Made by a program: the position numbers and the translations under genes. The notes below the pieces were generated by a model, which searched no databases, was not told where the DNA came from, and saw only the letters and a program-made list of their open reading frames with translations. From UBA2040 sp963977135 (GTDB lineage Bacteria > Bacteroidota > Bacteroidia > Flavobacteriales_D > Crocinitomicaceae), in the NCBI GenBank assembly GCA_963977135.1, contig CAXBNN010000004.1:235907-299906 (forward strand): DNA of 64,000 bases, read 5' to 3'. Positions 18,586-27,410 of this stretch are shown here, piece after piece. How positions within the stretch are numbered: the first letter of the stretch is position 1; each line of letters opens with the position of its first letter.

Positions 18586-18855
18586 ATGATTGAGGCAAGT
18601 GTTTCTGGGCTATTTCGGATGATACTGATAATACTCGGTGTCTTTGTTTTACTTCGGTTTATAGGTCAAATTCTAATTGCAAAGAACAATATCGCAAGTC
18701 AAAATGAAATGAAAAGGCGAGAAGAAGCTTCTGCAAAAGAAAAGGTGAATGCCATGAAAAATGTTGGTAAAACAAAAATCCTCAGAGACAAACAAAACAA
18801 GGATAGTGACGACCCAATAATAGACATTGACTATACTGACATTAAAGATTCTTAA
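18586..18855 (+). CDS. DUF4834 family small membrane protein
   Basis: An 89-residue protein with one N-terminal transmembrane helix (about residues 8-32, LFRMILIILGVFVLLRFIGQILI) and a charged tail (KRREEASAKEK, then DSDDPIIDIDYTDI). This layout is that of DUF4834, a Bacteroidota family with no known function. In other members of the phylum I recall the same gene lying directly before a YfhO-family gene, as here. It starts 3 bases after carB and precedes the YfhO gene by 72 bases, so it may be transcribed with either. The acidic DYTDIKDS end is typical of the family. Confidence 0.75.
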   Translation: MIEASVSGLFRMILIILGVFVLLRFIGQILIAKNNIASQNEMKRREEASAKEKVNAMKNVGKTKILRDKQNKDSDDPIIDIDYTDIKDS

Positions 18856-18927
18856 TAAACCGGCTCAACGCGAAACTTTTTCTTTTTTTTACTTATCTTC
18901 ATCGCGTTTTAAGAATCAATAAAATCC

Positions 18928-21900
18928 ATGAATATAAAATCTTTCTTCTCAAGAAATTGGAAGCATTTTGCAAGCTTGCTAATTATTATTATCGTCGTAT
19001 TTTCATATTTCAAACTACAATTTGAAGGATACGGATTAAAGCAACACGACGTCAAACAATATAAAGGCGCCGCGCATGAAATCATAGATTATCGTGAAAC
19101 CAACGGAGAAGAAATTTTATGGACCAATTCCATGTTTGGAGGAATGCCTGCCGTGCAAATTAGTGTTATTTACACGGGCAATTTAATCAAACAAACATTC
19201 GACAAAGCCATTAAGGGAATTGGCGTTCCGGCGGCTTTTGTTTTGGTCTCGATTATAGGTTTCTATATTATGGCTATATGCTTAGGCATCAATCCATGGA
19301 TTGGCTTAATAGGTGGTCTAGCCTTTGGTTTTAGCTCGTATGACATAATTATTCTGCAAGCCGGGCACAATACAAAAGCTTTGGCAATTGCTCTTATGGC
19401 ACCAGCTTTAGGAGCTGTTTTAATGACGTATAAACGTTCTCTTATATGGGGGGTTTTGTTGACTGCATTGTTCATGACATTGCAAATTGGAGCAAACCAT
19501 GTTCAGGTATCCTATTATTTTGGCATCCTTTTGATTTTCGTTGGTTTGTCATTACTTATCGAGGCTATACAAAAGAAGGAAATAAAACGTTTTTTAATTG
19601 CTACGGGTGGTTTAATAGGCGCTATGCTTTTCGCAGTCGTTATTAACTATGGAAATATTGCACTTACTACTGATTACGCTAAGAAAACGATTAGAGGCGG
19701 TAACGACATAACAATTAATCCAGATGGTACAAAGACCATTCAATCTACAAGTAGCGGACTTGACAAAGATTATATAACTCAATGGTCGTATGGAATTGGT
19801 GAATCATTCACACTCCTTTCGCCAAATGTAAAAGGTGGTGGCTCATTTGGAATAGGAGGAAGTCAATTTGAAGATTTAGTAGATAATGTGGATATGACCT
19901 CTGAAGAAAGACGAACGGTTATGAATTCGCCAGCTTATTGGGGGGAACAGCCTTTCACTTCAGGTCCAGTTTATATAGGTATAGTAGTTTTCTTTTTGGC
20001 AATTATGGGAATGGTTTTTCTAAAAGGCAAATTGAAATGGGGATTACTAATTGCCTCTATTTTGGCTTTAATGCTGTCATGGGGTAAAAACTACATGGGA
20101 TTAACCGACTTTTTCATTGACAATGTTCCTGGTTACAATAAGTTCCGAACAGTAACAATTATTTTGGTGATTATTCAATTAACAGTCCCCTTACTGGGTG
20201 TTCTATTCTTGCAAATGCTTTACAAGGAACGTGAAAGCATACGCGAACAAAAGAAAAAGTTTTTAATTACCGGTGGAAGTTCCATTTTATTTTTAATCCT
20301 CGTTATGGCAGTAGGATTAGGAGATAATTATTCTTCAGAAAACGACAAAAACCAGACGGCTAGAATGGAGCAGAATTTCTACAACCAAATTATCAATATG
20401 GATCCGGCTCAGCTAAAGTCACAGTTCAACGTTGATATTAATAATCAAGCACAAATTCAACAGTTTATTGAAGCACAAACAGAGCCTTATATAACTGGTT
20501 TTGCAAAGGTTAAAGAGGTTAGGTCAGAAATATTTAGCAAAAGCATGCTTCGTTCCATTGTATTTGGAATTTTGACTTTAGCAATTTTGGCACTCATGCT
20601 TTATACCACTGTATCAGCCGAACTTGTCTTCTCGGGATTAGGTATACTTATTCTTGTTGACATGGTGCCAATTGCTCGTCAATATCTTGGAAGTCAAGAA
20701 GAGGGAAGTGGATACAAATACTGGGAAGAAACCGGTAAAACAGACTATCCATTTGATTCGAGTGAAGCAAATGCAACTATAATGAATCAAGAATTGGCTG
20801 AAAATCCAAGTTTGAAAAAAGAAATTGAAAAAGCAATTGCAATTGGTTCAGCAAAAGCGTCTGAACTGGAATTGACAGGTATTGCAAAGCAAAGAGTTGA
20901 AGATGCTTATGCTTTTGCCGCTTTAAACAGAAATACCAATTATAGAGTTTTTGATTACAATGGAGGTTTCCAAAGTTCAGATGCCAGTTATTTCCACAAA
21001 TCACTTGGAGGATACCACGGAGCAAAATTGCGCAACATCCAAAATCTATTTGAGTTTCACATCAGTAATTCAAATAATAAAGTTTTGGACATGATGAATG
21101 TGAAGTACCTCATTCAAAATGGAGATAACGGCCCTATAGCAAGAACAAATCCTTCCGCACTTGGAAATGTATGGTTTGTAAAAGAAGTGAAACCAGTTAA
21201 AGATGTTAATACTGAAATTCTTTCTCTTGGCAGTCAGTTTGATTTGAAAAATGCTGGTCGAGGCACGCTTCTGATCAACGATGAAAAATTCACAAGTAAA
21301 ACCGTATACGGTTCTGAAAAAATCAAATACGTGCTTGCCTCGAATGACACAATAGATGTGAGACTTTCAAATGGAATGGCAGAAGGTATGGAAGCTTATT
21401 TTGTGTCAGACACAAATGGTCAAACAAATTATATTCCAAAACAAATGCTTGACGCGGATCAAACAAATTCATTCAACAAGTTGATTGAAATAAAACTTGT
21501 AGATCAATTTAACCCAGGAACTGAAGCCTTTATGACCGACGAGTGGGCAGGTAAAGTGAGCCAAAAACAGTTTACTGGCGAAGGAACTATCAAATTGACG
21601 AATTACAACCCAAAACATATGGCCTATTCTTCCGATTCAAAAAGTGAACAGTTGGCTATTTTCTCAGAAGTGTATTACCCTGAAGGTTGGAAAGCTTATA
21701 TTGATGGAAAAGAAACTGAAATAATAAAAGCCGATTATATTTTACGAGCATTGAAAATTCCTGCAGGTAAAAGAAAAATCGAATTCAAATTCGATTTGCC
21801 TAAATATCATATGGCGAACACTATGAATTTGATTCTTTCTTTACTATTAATTAGCGCATTCGGATTTGCTGGATTCTGGCAATGGAAAAAGAATAAGAAA

Positions 21901-21936
21901 AATACAAAATCTATCTCTGACACAAAGGAAAAATAA
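18928..21936 (+). CDS. YfhO-family integral membrane protein
   Basis: The 1002-residue protein has many transmembrane helices: one at residues 14-32, a block between about 90 and 240 (AFVLVSIIGFYIMAICLGI and following), another between about 350 and 480, one near 550-600, and a final helix at about 968-988 before a Lys-rich cytoplasmic tail. Large soluble loops lie at 245-345 and 600-965, the second ending in a beta-rich domain with YPEGWKAYIDG. This matches bacterial YfhO (GT-C-like superfamily), members of which affect glycosylation of wall or surface polymers. It lies 6 bases before the CMP-sugar synthetase gene, so a link with the following surface-sugar genes is plausible. Its enzymatic activity and substrate here are unknown. 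Confidence 0.85.
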   Translation: MNIKSFFSRNWKHFASLLIIIIVVFSYFKLQFEGYGLKQHDVKQYKGAAHEIIDYRETNGEEILWTNSMFGGMPAVQISVIYTGNLIKQTFDKAIKGIGVPAAFVLVSIIGFYIMAICLGINPWIGLIGGLAFGFSSYDIIILQAGHNTKALAIALMAPALGAVLMTYKRSLIWGVLLTALFMTLQIGANHVQVSYYFGILLIFVGLSLLIEAIQKKEIKRFLIATGGLIGAMLFAVVINYGNIALTTDYAKKTIRGGNDITINPDGTKTIQSTSSGLDKDYITQWSYGIGESFTLLSPNVKGGGSFGIGGSQFEDLVDNVDMTSEERRTVMNSPAYWGEQPFTSGPVYIGIVVFFLAIMGMVFLKGKLKWGLLIASILALMLSWGKNYMGLTDFFIDNVPGYNKFRTVTIILVIIQLTVPLLGVLFLQMLYKERESIREQKKKFLITGGSSILFLILVMAVGLGDNYSSENDKNQTARMEQNFYNQIINMDPAQLKSQFNVDINNQAQIQQFIEAQTEPYITGFAKVKEVRSEIFSKSMLRSIVFGILTLAILALMLYTTVSAELVFSGLGILILVDMVPIARQYLGSQEEGSGYKYWEETGKTDYPFDSSEANATIMNQELAENPSLKKEIEKAIAIGSAKASELELTGIAKQRVEDAYAFAALNRNTNYRVFDYNGGFQSSDASYFHKSLGGYHGAKLRNIQNLFEFHISNSNNKVLDMMNVKYLIQNGDNGPIARTNPSALGNVWFVKEVKPVKDVNTEILSLGSQFDLKNAGRGTLLINDEKFTSKTVYGSEKIKYVLASNDTIDVRLSNGMAEGMEAYFVSDTNGQTNYIPKQMLDADQTNSFNKLIEIKLVDQFNPGTEAFMTDEWAGKVSQKQFTGEGTIKLTNYNPKHMAYSSDSKSEQLAIFSEVYYPEGWKAYIDGKETEIIKADYILRALKIPAGKRKIEFKFDLPKYHMANTMNLILSLLLISAFGFAGFWQWKKNKKNTKSISDTKEK

Positions 21937-21942
21937 AAACTA

Positions 21943-22605
21943 ATGAAATTTACAGCCTTGTTGCCCATGAAGGGAGAATCCGAAAGGGTCCCTAATAAAA
22001 ACATTCGAGAATTCAATGGAATTCCTTTGTGTAAGCATGTGCTGGAAACGCTTCGTGAAGTTGATCAAATTGATAAGATTATTATAAATACTGATTCAGA
22101 TCAAATTATAGATTTGGCAAGTTCTTATGAGAAAGTTATTTTTCATAAAAGACCAAATTCACTTCTTGGACATTTTGTCCCTATGAATGATATTATCGCT
22201 TATGACATTGAGAAATCAGGAGATGAATTTTTTATTCAGACACACAGTACAAATCCATTAATAAAAGCCAAAACCATTTCTGAGGCACTTATAAATTTTG
22301 AAAAAGAAAAATCTCAATTTGATTCTTTTTTTTCAGTAACGAGAATTCAAACCCGTTTATACTGGGGGGATGGAACACCAATTAATCACAATCCTCAAGA
22401 ACTTTTGCGCACGCAAGACTTGTCACCTGTATATGAAGAGAACTCAAATTTCTTTATTTTTAGTAAATCAAGTTTTAAAAATGCTGGCAATAAAAGAATC
22501 GGTGTAAATCCAAAAATGGTAGAGGTAAATCAGCTTGAAGCTCTAGACATTGATGAACTTGAGGATTTTCTATTGGCCGAAGCAGCTCAAAAAATTATTA
22601 AATGA
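21943..22605 (+). CDS. CMP-sugar acid synthetase (acylneuraminate cytidylyltransferase family)
   Basis: Members couple CTP to a 2-keto sugar acid (sialic, legionaminic, KDO or related) to give the CMP-activated donor plus pyrophosphate. The 220-residue length is standard for the catalytic core. Visible motifs: nucleotide-binding loop LLPMKGESERVPNKN (6-20), TDSDQI with a conserved Asp, FIQTHSTNPL near 97-106 (the QPTSPL-type block), RTQDLSPVYEENSNFFIF (149-166) and a terminal DIDELEDFLLAE block typical of NeuA-like enzymes. It is the first of five tightly packed genes (4-base overlaps or gaps of 5-36 bases) behind YfhO. The substrate cannot be read from sequence. No neuB- or kdsA-like synthase is present; an aldolase follows instead. 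Confidence 0.85.
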   Translation: MKFTALLPMKGESERVPNKNIREFNGIPLCKHVLETLREVDQIDKIIINTDSDQIIDLASSYEKVIFHKRPNSLLGHFVPMNDIIAYDIEKSGDEFFIQTHSTNPLIKAKTISEALINFEKEKSQFDSFFSVTRIQTRLYWGDGTPINHNPQELLRTQDLSPVYEENSNFFIFSKSSFKNAGNKRIGVNPKMVEVNQLEALDIDELEDFLLAEAAQKIIK

Positions 22606-23375
22606 ATCTAAAGGATAAAATCAGAAATCAAGTTCCAACTTTAGGAACATGGCTTACAATTCCACATACAAGCGTTGTTGAAATTTTGGCTACGGCAAAG
22701 TTTGAATGGATAACGCTTGACTTGGAACATGCTGCTATAGATTTTGAGTCAACGCTGAACCTTATTGCTCACATTCAGGGCAACGGTATGAAGGCATTTG
22801 TGCGTGTTTCCAAAAATGAGGAAGTTGTAATCAAACGTGTCCTAGACGCAGGAGCCGACGGAATTATCGTACCCATGGTTAACTCTGCAGCAGATGTCCA
22901 GAAAATGATTGATTACATATATTATCCCCCAAAAGGAAAAAGAGGAGTAGGCCTGAACAGAGCACAAAAATATGGAGTCGGTTTTGAAGAATACCAAACC
23001 AAATTGAACAATGAAATTGTATTAATTGCGCAAATAGAACATATCGATGCTATCAATAACTTAGAAGAAATTCTTGCTTTTGATGAATTGGATGGAACGC
23101 TTATCGGCCCTTACGATCTTTCAGCTTCAATGGGTATACCGGGAAAATATGATGAGCCAATTGTAAAGGAAGCATTGGAAAAATATGAAAGAATTTGCGA
23201 AAGATTAAATAAAACAAAGGGTGCTCATGTAATTCAATCTAATCCCGATTTTACAGCACAGAAATTATCAAAAGGATACTCATTTTTAGCTTATTCCTTG
23301 GATTTCTTTTTCTTAGGTGATTCTGCCCGAAATGGAATGGAAGCATTAAAGATTAAAATTAATTCTTTAACATAA
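22602..23375 (+). CDS. HpcH/HpaI-family pyruvate aldolase
   Basis: The 257-residue protein matches class II (metal-dependent) aldolases that reversibly join pyruvate or a related keto acid to an aldehyde, giving 2-keto-3-deoxy or 4-hydroxy-2-keto acids. The catalytic set aligned with E. coli HpaI is visible: H43 in DLEHA, R68 in FVRVSKNE, metal ligand E146 in AQIEH and metal ligand D172 in IGPYDLSASMG, plus PMVNSAAD and GVGLNRAQKYG. Its ATG overlaps the CMP-sugar synthetase stop by 4 bases and the epimerase gene follows after 5 bases. In a surface-sugar operon, a synthetic role making a 2-keto-3-deoxy sugar acid is more likely than the degradative aromatic-acid role of HpaI; this is inference. 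It could alternatively act on a malyl- or citramalyl-type substrate. Confidence 0.85.
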   Translation: MNLKDKIRNQVPTLGTWLTIPHTSVVEILATAKFEWITLDLEHAAIDFESTLNLIAHIQGNGMKAFVRVSKNEEVVIKRVLDAGADGIIVPMVNSAADVQKMIDYIYYPPKGKRGVGLNRAQKYGVGFEEYQTKLNNEIVLIAQIEHIDAINNLEEILAFDELDGTLIGPYDLSASMGIPGKYDEPIVKEALEKYERICERLNKTKGAHVIQSNPDFTAQKLSKGYSFLAYSLDFFFLGDSARNGMEALKIKINSLT

Positions 23376-23380
23376 TTAAT

Positions 23381-24268
23381 ATGAAAGTTGGAGTTTTTGG
23401 TGGTGCTGGATTTTTAGGGTCATATCTTGTTGAAACACTGGTATCTAAAGGCCATGAAACAATTTGCATGGATTTGAGACATGGGGAAGACTACGGTGCG
23501 AAATTTATAAAAATCGATATTTTGGATAAAGATGCTGTTTCCAAGATTTGTGAAAAAGAAAAGTTTGACGCAGTCTACAATCTGGCAGGTTTCGCCAATT
23601 TAGATAAAGCCATACAAAATCCAACAAGCACGATTGAACTTAATATCATTGGAAATTTAAATATTCTAGAAGCTTGTAGAGTAAACAAAGTAAGCCATTA
23701 TTTATACGCAAGTAGTGCTTATGCAGTTTCTTCCAAAGGGTCGTTTTATGGGATTTCTAAACTCGCGAGTGAAAAAATAATCAAGGAATATGGTTTGCGG
23801 TATGGTATGAACTTTACGATACTGCGATACGGCTCTGTTTATAGTGAACGTGATTTCGAAAACAACTATATATTTAATCTGGTCCGTGAAGCGATGGAAA
23901 CTGGTAAAATAGTACATCACGGCGATGGTGAAGAACAGAGAGAATATATTCATGCAATGGACGCAGCTGCTTTGTCCGTAGATGTTTTAAATAAAAAAGA
24001 CTTCTTTGGAAAACATATTATTTTGACTGGAGCGGATAGATTCCGTCGAATTGATTTGTTCAGAATGATAGCTGAAATTTCGAACATACCAATTGAAATT
24101 TCGTTGCAAGATGATGGGTATGCAAATCATTACAAGCACACGCCTTATGCTTTTGCACCTGAAGTTTCCCAGCGATTGGTTCCTAATCCATTTATTGACA
24201 TGGGACAAGGAATTTTGAGCTGCTTTAATCAAGTTCATATTCAACAATCTAACAACTTGGATAAGTAA
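23381..24268 (+). CDS. NAD(P)-dependent sugar epimerase/dehydratase (extended SDR)
   Basis: The 295-residue protein has the N-terminal Rossmann motif GGAGFLGS (7-14), Asp31 after the second strand (MDLRHG, favouring NAD), the NLAGFANLD strand and the catalytic Tyr-X3-Lys at Y123/K127 (SFYGISKLASEK) with S111/S112 upstream. These are hallmarks of extended SDR enzymes acting on nucleotide or phosphorylated sugars. It sits between the aldolase (5 bases upstream) and the HAD gene (36 bases downstream) in the same strand run, so it probably shapes the sugar precursor. A 4-epimerase, 4,6-dehydratase or reductase role cannot be told apart from sequence alone. No membrane segment is seen. Confidence 0.8.
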   Translation: MKVGVFGGAGFLGSYLVETLVSKGHETICMDLRHGEDYGAKFIKIDILDKDAVSKICEKEKFDAVYNLAGFANLDKAIQNPTSTIELNIIGNLNILEACRVNKVSHYLYASSAYAVSSKGSFYGISKLASEKIIKEYGLRYGMNFTILRYGSVYSERDFENNYIFNLVREAMETGKIVHHGDGEEQREYIHAMDAAALSVDVLNKKDFFGKHIILTGADRFRRIDLFRMIAEISNIPIEISLQDDGYANHYKHTPYAFAPEVSQRLVPNPFIDMGQGILSCFNQVHIQQSNNLDK

Positions 24269-24304
24269 TTACTCTCCCTACTACGTATATAATAATTTAA
24301 ACTG

Positions 24305-24967
24305 ATGTCTGTAAAAGCTATATTCTTCGATTTTGACGGTGTGATTATCGATTCAACTGCAGTAAAAACAGAAGCTTTTCGCTCTCTATATGCTGAATTT
24401 GGCAAAAAGGTTACAGACGGAGTTGTCAAGCATCATATAGAGAATGGAGGAGTTTCGCGTTATGACAAAATCCGTCATTATCACCAAGTTTTTCTGGGAA
24501 TACAATTGAAAGAAACTGAGTTGCAAGAATGGTGTAATCGATTTTCAGATTTGGTCCTTAGAAAAGTTATTGAATCACCATTTGTTCAAGGCGCTAAACA
24601 TGCAATTGAGTCTTTAAAAAAAGAATACATTCTTTTCATTATTTCTGGAACTCCTCAACATGAAATGGATTATATAGTCAAACAATTGGCATTAGATTCT
24701 TATTTTAAAATGGTTTGCGGATCCCCAAAGAAAAAAGAAAAATGGGCAAAGGAAATTATGGAAAAATTCAGATTGACTCACAAAGAAGTAGTTTTTGTCG
24801 GTGACGCTATGGCGGATTACACAGCTGCTGAATCATGTCGGCTTCATTTCATTTTAAGAACACATTCTGAAAATGAAAGACAATTTGAGAATATTGATTG
24901 CAAAAAAATTCCTAACCTTGAAGGATTGGTTAATGCTGTAAAACAAATTAATTTGAAGTTGAAATGA
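24305..24967 (+). CDS. HAD-superfamily phosphatase (subfamily I cap)
   Basis: The 220-residue protein carries all four HAD motifs: FFDFDGVIIDS with D9 and D11, ISGTPQ (motif II), a Lys in GSPKKKEKW (motif III) and VFVGDAMADYTAAE (motif IV). The helical insert between motifs I and II (about 16-85) is the C1 cap of beta-phosphoglucomutase/phosphoglycolate-phosphatase-type enzymes, which act on small phosphorylated molecules. It overlaps the dehydrogenase start by 4 bases and follows the epimerase by 36 bases. In this setting it most likely removes phosphate from a keto-deoxy sugar phosphate before CMP activation, as KdsC does for KDO; that is inference from neighbours. Confidence 0.82.
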   Translation: MSVKAIFFDFDGVIIDSTAVKTEAFRSLYAEFGKKVTDGVVKHHIENGGVSRYDKIRHYHQVFLGIQLKETELQEWCNRFSDLVLRKVIESPFVQGAKHAIESLKKEYILFIISGTPQHEMDYIVKQLALDSYFKMVCGSPKKKEKWAKEIMEKFRLTHKEVVFVGDAMADYTAAESCRLHFILRTHSENERQFENIDCKKIPNLEGLVNAVKQINLKLK

Positions 24968-25881
24968 AAATTGCTGTTACCTCACCCTCGTTTAGTAAAC
25001 ACCCAGTTTTAATTAAAAAAATCAATGAAGCTTTTTCAGATGTGAAATTAAATACTGAAGGTAAAATTTTTAGCCAATCTGAATTAATCGAATTTATTTC
25101 TGGTTATGATGCCACTATTGTTGGGTTAGATGAATTTAACCAAGAGGTTATAGATTCATCACCTGACTTAAAAATTATTTCTAAATATGGTGTCGGATTA
25201 AATAATATTGATCTGGATTACTGCGAAAAGAAAGGAATTGCGATAGGTTGGACAGGAGGAGTAAACCGTTTATCTGTGGCTGAAATGTGTTTGGGAAACA
25301 TTTTATCGCTAATAAGAAACATGGGGCCTTCATCGTCTCAACTTTCTAGAGGCGAATGGAAAAAGCATGGAGGTGAGCAATTAACAGGAAAAAGAATTGG
25401 TATTATTGGGCTTGGCTTTATTGGTAAAGAAATGGTTCGTTTATTAGCTCCATTTTACTGTGATATTTGGGTCAATGACATTGAATATGACCAAGATTAT
25501 ATCGCAAAAAACAACTTGTCAATAAAGACAAAAGAAGAGATTTACAAAGCATGCAAAGTAATCAGTTTACATATTCCATTGGTTCCTGAAACTCGAGAAT
25601 TAATTGGCCAAAATGAACTTGCAATGATGCAAAATCAAACAATTATTTTAAATTCCGCCAGAGGTGGAATGATTGATGAAATCGCTTTATTCAATGAGCT
25701 GAAAACAGGCAGATTAGCAGCAGCTCTTGACGTATTTGAAATTGAGCCCCCTACAAATTCAGAATTTTTAAAACTTGATAATTTAATTGCTACTCCGCAT
25801 ATTGGTGGAAGTGCCGTTGAGGCGATAGAAGCAATGGGAATGAGCGCCATTGAGCATTTGGAAAAGTTTAGAACCAAATAA
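24964..25881 (+). CDS. D-isomer-specific 2-hydroxyacid dehydrogenase
   Basis: The 305-residue NAD-dependent enzyme has the phosphoglycerate-dehydrogenase layout. NAD-binding GLGFIG is at 149-154, and the catalytic triad is visible as R233 (SARGGMIDE), E261 (FEIEPP) and H279 (ATPHIGG). The substrate-loop region reads KYGVGLNNIDLDYC (74-87). It lacks the C-terminal ACT domain of many SerA proteins. The ATG overlaps the HAD stop by 4 bases and it closes the five-gene set. It may oxidise a D-hydroxy acid to a keto acid feeding the aldolase, or reduce a keto acid for decoration; the direction is unknown. Its last 14 bases overlap the convergent methyltransferase-like gene. Confidence 0.85.
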   Translation: MKIAVTSPSFSKHPVLIKKINEAFSDVKLNTEGKIFSQSELIEFISGYDATIVGLDEFNQEVIDSSPDLKIISKYGVGLNNIDLDYCEKKGIAIGWTGGVNRLSVAEMCLGNILSLIRNMGPSSSQLSRGEWKKHGGEQLTGKRIGIIGLGFIGKEMVRLLAPFYCDIWVNDIEYDQDYIAKNNLSIKTKEEIYKACKVISLHIPLVPETRELIGQNELAMMQNQTIILNSARGGMIDEIALFNELKTGRLAAALDVFEIEPPTNSEFLKLDNLIATPHIGGSAVEAIEAMGMSAIEHLEKFRTK

Positions 25882-26470
25882 ATCTCTTTTTCTTTTTCTC
25901 GTTCATGAAAAACTCATTTTCAAAATCAAAAGAGAAAGGCGTTCCGCAAAGAATAGTGGGATTTCCGAATTTTACTTTCCAAGTATTAAAAGGAAGTTGC
26001 TTTATTTCAAAATTTGGATTGATTTTTCTTAATCCAGCTTCTAATTCTTCAAGTTTAGGGTAATCACCATCACCCATCAAACATCTATGCAAATCGTCGA
26101 TTAACACGATTGCATCTTTATCACCCAAATTTTCAGCAATTATGTTTAACTCTTCCACTAACGGACACGCCGCATCAACTTTTGGATCCATTGGGTGAGC
26201 GTCTAACCAAAATGTTATAGGTCCTTCAGCCTTTTGAATCATCCCTGCCAAATGTTCGTTTGTATCACCAAAAAGCATTTCAATGTTTGATATTCCTTCT
26301 AGATTTTTCTTTGAAAGTGCGTAATTACCTGGGTCTATTTCAACTGTCATTACATTCTTAAAGAATTGAGAACTTAATTTAGTTGTTTGCCCTTTAAATG
26401 TTCCTGTTTCAATAAATGTGTTCGATTTTGTAGAGCACCATTCCATAAAGTTTTTACTGAATTCTGACAT
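25868..26470 (-). CDS. Class I SAM-dependent methyltransferase-like protein
   Basis: The 200-residue protein contains a Rossmann-like methyltransferase core: FIETGTFKGQTT (about 19-30, the E-x-G-x-x-x-G motif I), VMTVEIDPGNYALSKKNL with an acidic residue ending strand 2, LFGDTNEHL (motif II region) and ITFWLDAHP followed by DAIVLIDDLHR. This arrangement is seen in FkbM- and macrocin O-methyltransferase-like proteins of glycan clusters. It overlaps the 3' end of the dehydrogenase by 14 bases in convergent orientation and lies 12 bases after the next minus-strand gene, so the two are probably one operon. The C-terminus is Lys/Phe-rich. Activity and acceptor are not established. Confidence 0.65.
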   Translation of the reverse strand: MSEFSKNFMEWCSTKSNTFIETGTFKGQTTKLSSQFFKNVMTVEIDPGNYALSKKNLEGISNIEMLFGDTNEHLAGMIQKAEGPITFWLDAHPMDPKVDAACPLVEELNIIAENLGDKDAIVLIDDLHRCLMGDGDYPKLEELEAGLRKINPNFEIKQLPFNTWKVKFGNPTILCGTPFSFDFENEFFMNEKKKKRFIWF

Positions 26471-26482
26471 ATTCTTCTTGTT

Positions 26483-27256
26483 TTATTTAATATTTTCTTT
26501 TATCCCTTTAACATTAACGAAGTCATTCAAATCGACTTTGTTGTAATCAAAATCGAATATAGATTCGTTTAATTCGACTATTCTTTTTTGATAATAATCT
26601 TTAAAATCATCTAAATCCTTGATGTCTGGAACAGCCGGGGAATAAAACCGTCTCATTTCCTTGAACAATTTTTTCATTGCTCTAACACCAATGAAAGGTA
26701 TTATATTTTGTTTATAATTAGATGATTGTGTGTTATGCGCTATAATTTGATAATCTACAAATATCCCTTTTTCATAAGCAGGAACTAGCAAAGTATTAAT
26801 GAATGATGCTGCATCCCAAAACCCTCCATATGAAACAGGCAAGGGAAATAACTCATTTGCAATTTTATTTGGAAGGACTGTAATGGAGTGATTAATAAAA
26901 CCACCACAAGTAAAATTTTGAACGTTCTTTTTTTCACCTAGAAATCCACTAGGACGATACATTGCTGGTTTTAGCAGATTAAGTTTCGCAATAATTTCAT
27001 CCAAAGGATTACCACCATTTTTTGATTCTAAAACAATATCATAGTCAATAAAAAGGTAATAATCGTATTTGTTTTTTACATGTTCAAACAAGGTATTTCT
27101 ATTGAATGCCCAACTTTTTTTTTTATTAAAAGCTATGCAGTCTTTTCCTTTTTCAATATAAGAAACATAGAAAAAATCGTATTTTGATTTTGCAAACAAC
27201 TCCTCATGGTGCTTATTGGGCTCCTTTTCACAAATCTCAAGAATACAAATCTTCAT
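26483..27256 (-). CDS. Uncharacterised protein, possible GT-A glycosyltransferase
   Basis: I do not firmly recognise this 257-residue cytoplasmic protein. It starts with a short strand (MKICILEIC) and contains YDYYLFIDYDIVLE at about 64-77, where FIDYD resembles a DxD metal site of GT-A transferases, followed by ETC-like blocks FTCGGFINH (about 115-123) and VSYGGFWDAASFI (140-152). No signal peptide or membrane helix is seen. It is the first gene of a two-gene minus-strand operon with the methyltransferase-like gene, inside a run of surface-glycan genes, so a sugar transferase or modifying role is plausible. A candidate TATTTTTG promoter box lies 30 bases before the ATG. Confidence 0.55.
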   Translation of the reverse strand: MKICILEICEKEPNKHHEELFAKSKYDFFYVSYIEKGKDCIAFNKKKSWAFNRNTLFEHVKNKYDYYLFIDYDIVLESKNGGNPLDEIIAKLNLLKPAMYRPSGFLGEKKNVQNFTCGGFINHSITVLPNKIANELFPLPVSYGGFWDAASFINTLLVPAYEKGIFVDYQIIAHNTQSSNYKQNIIPFIGVRAMKKLFKEMRRFYSPAVPDIKDLDDFKDYYQKRIVELNESIFDFDYNKVDLNDFVNVKGIKENIK

Positions 27257-27285
27257 AGTTTAACTAAAGTAAAATAATTAGAGTA

Positions 27286-27293
27286 CAAAAATA
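27286..27293 (-). promoter_or_regulatory. Candidate promoter (-7 box) of the two-gene minus operon
   Basis: Reads TATTTTTG on the minus strand, an exact TAnnTTTG match, with a predicted leader of about 24 bases to the ATG at 27256. No clear -33 TTTG box. Confidence 0.4.
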
Positions 27294-27387
27294 AAAGATT
27301 AAACCTATTATCCTATGATAGAGTTTTTATTGTCTAATAAATGAACAATAATCTGACAGATTTAAAGAATATACATGACATCCGTAT

Positions 27388-27410
27388 ATCTATCAGTTAG
27401 TCTGATAGAT
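27388..27410. repeat. Perfect inverted repeat in intergenic region
   Basis: Arms ATCTATCAG and CTGATAGAT, 9 bases each, flank a 5-base centre (TTAGT). A related half-site TCTGACAGATT lies at 27352-27362 and TCTGATAGATT at 27401-27411. No T-run follows on either strand, so it is a poor intrinsic terminator and could be an operator or mRNA-end stem. Confidence 0.5.

Noticed and set aside
18928..21936. YfhO gene as a sialic-acid or glycan synthase of the CMP-sugar pathway
   Set aside because: It has no synthase motif; its membrane layout only supports YfhO membership, so a link to the CMP-sugar set is positional.
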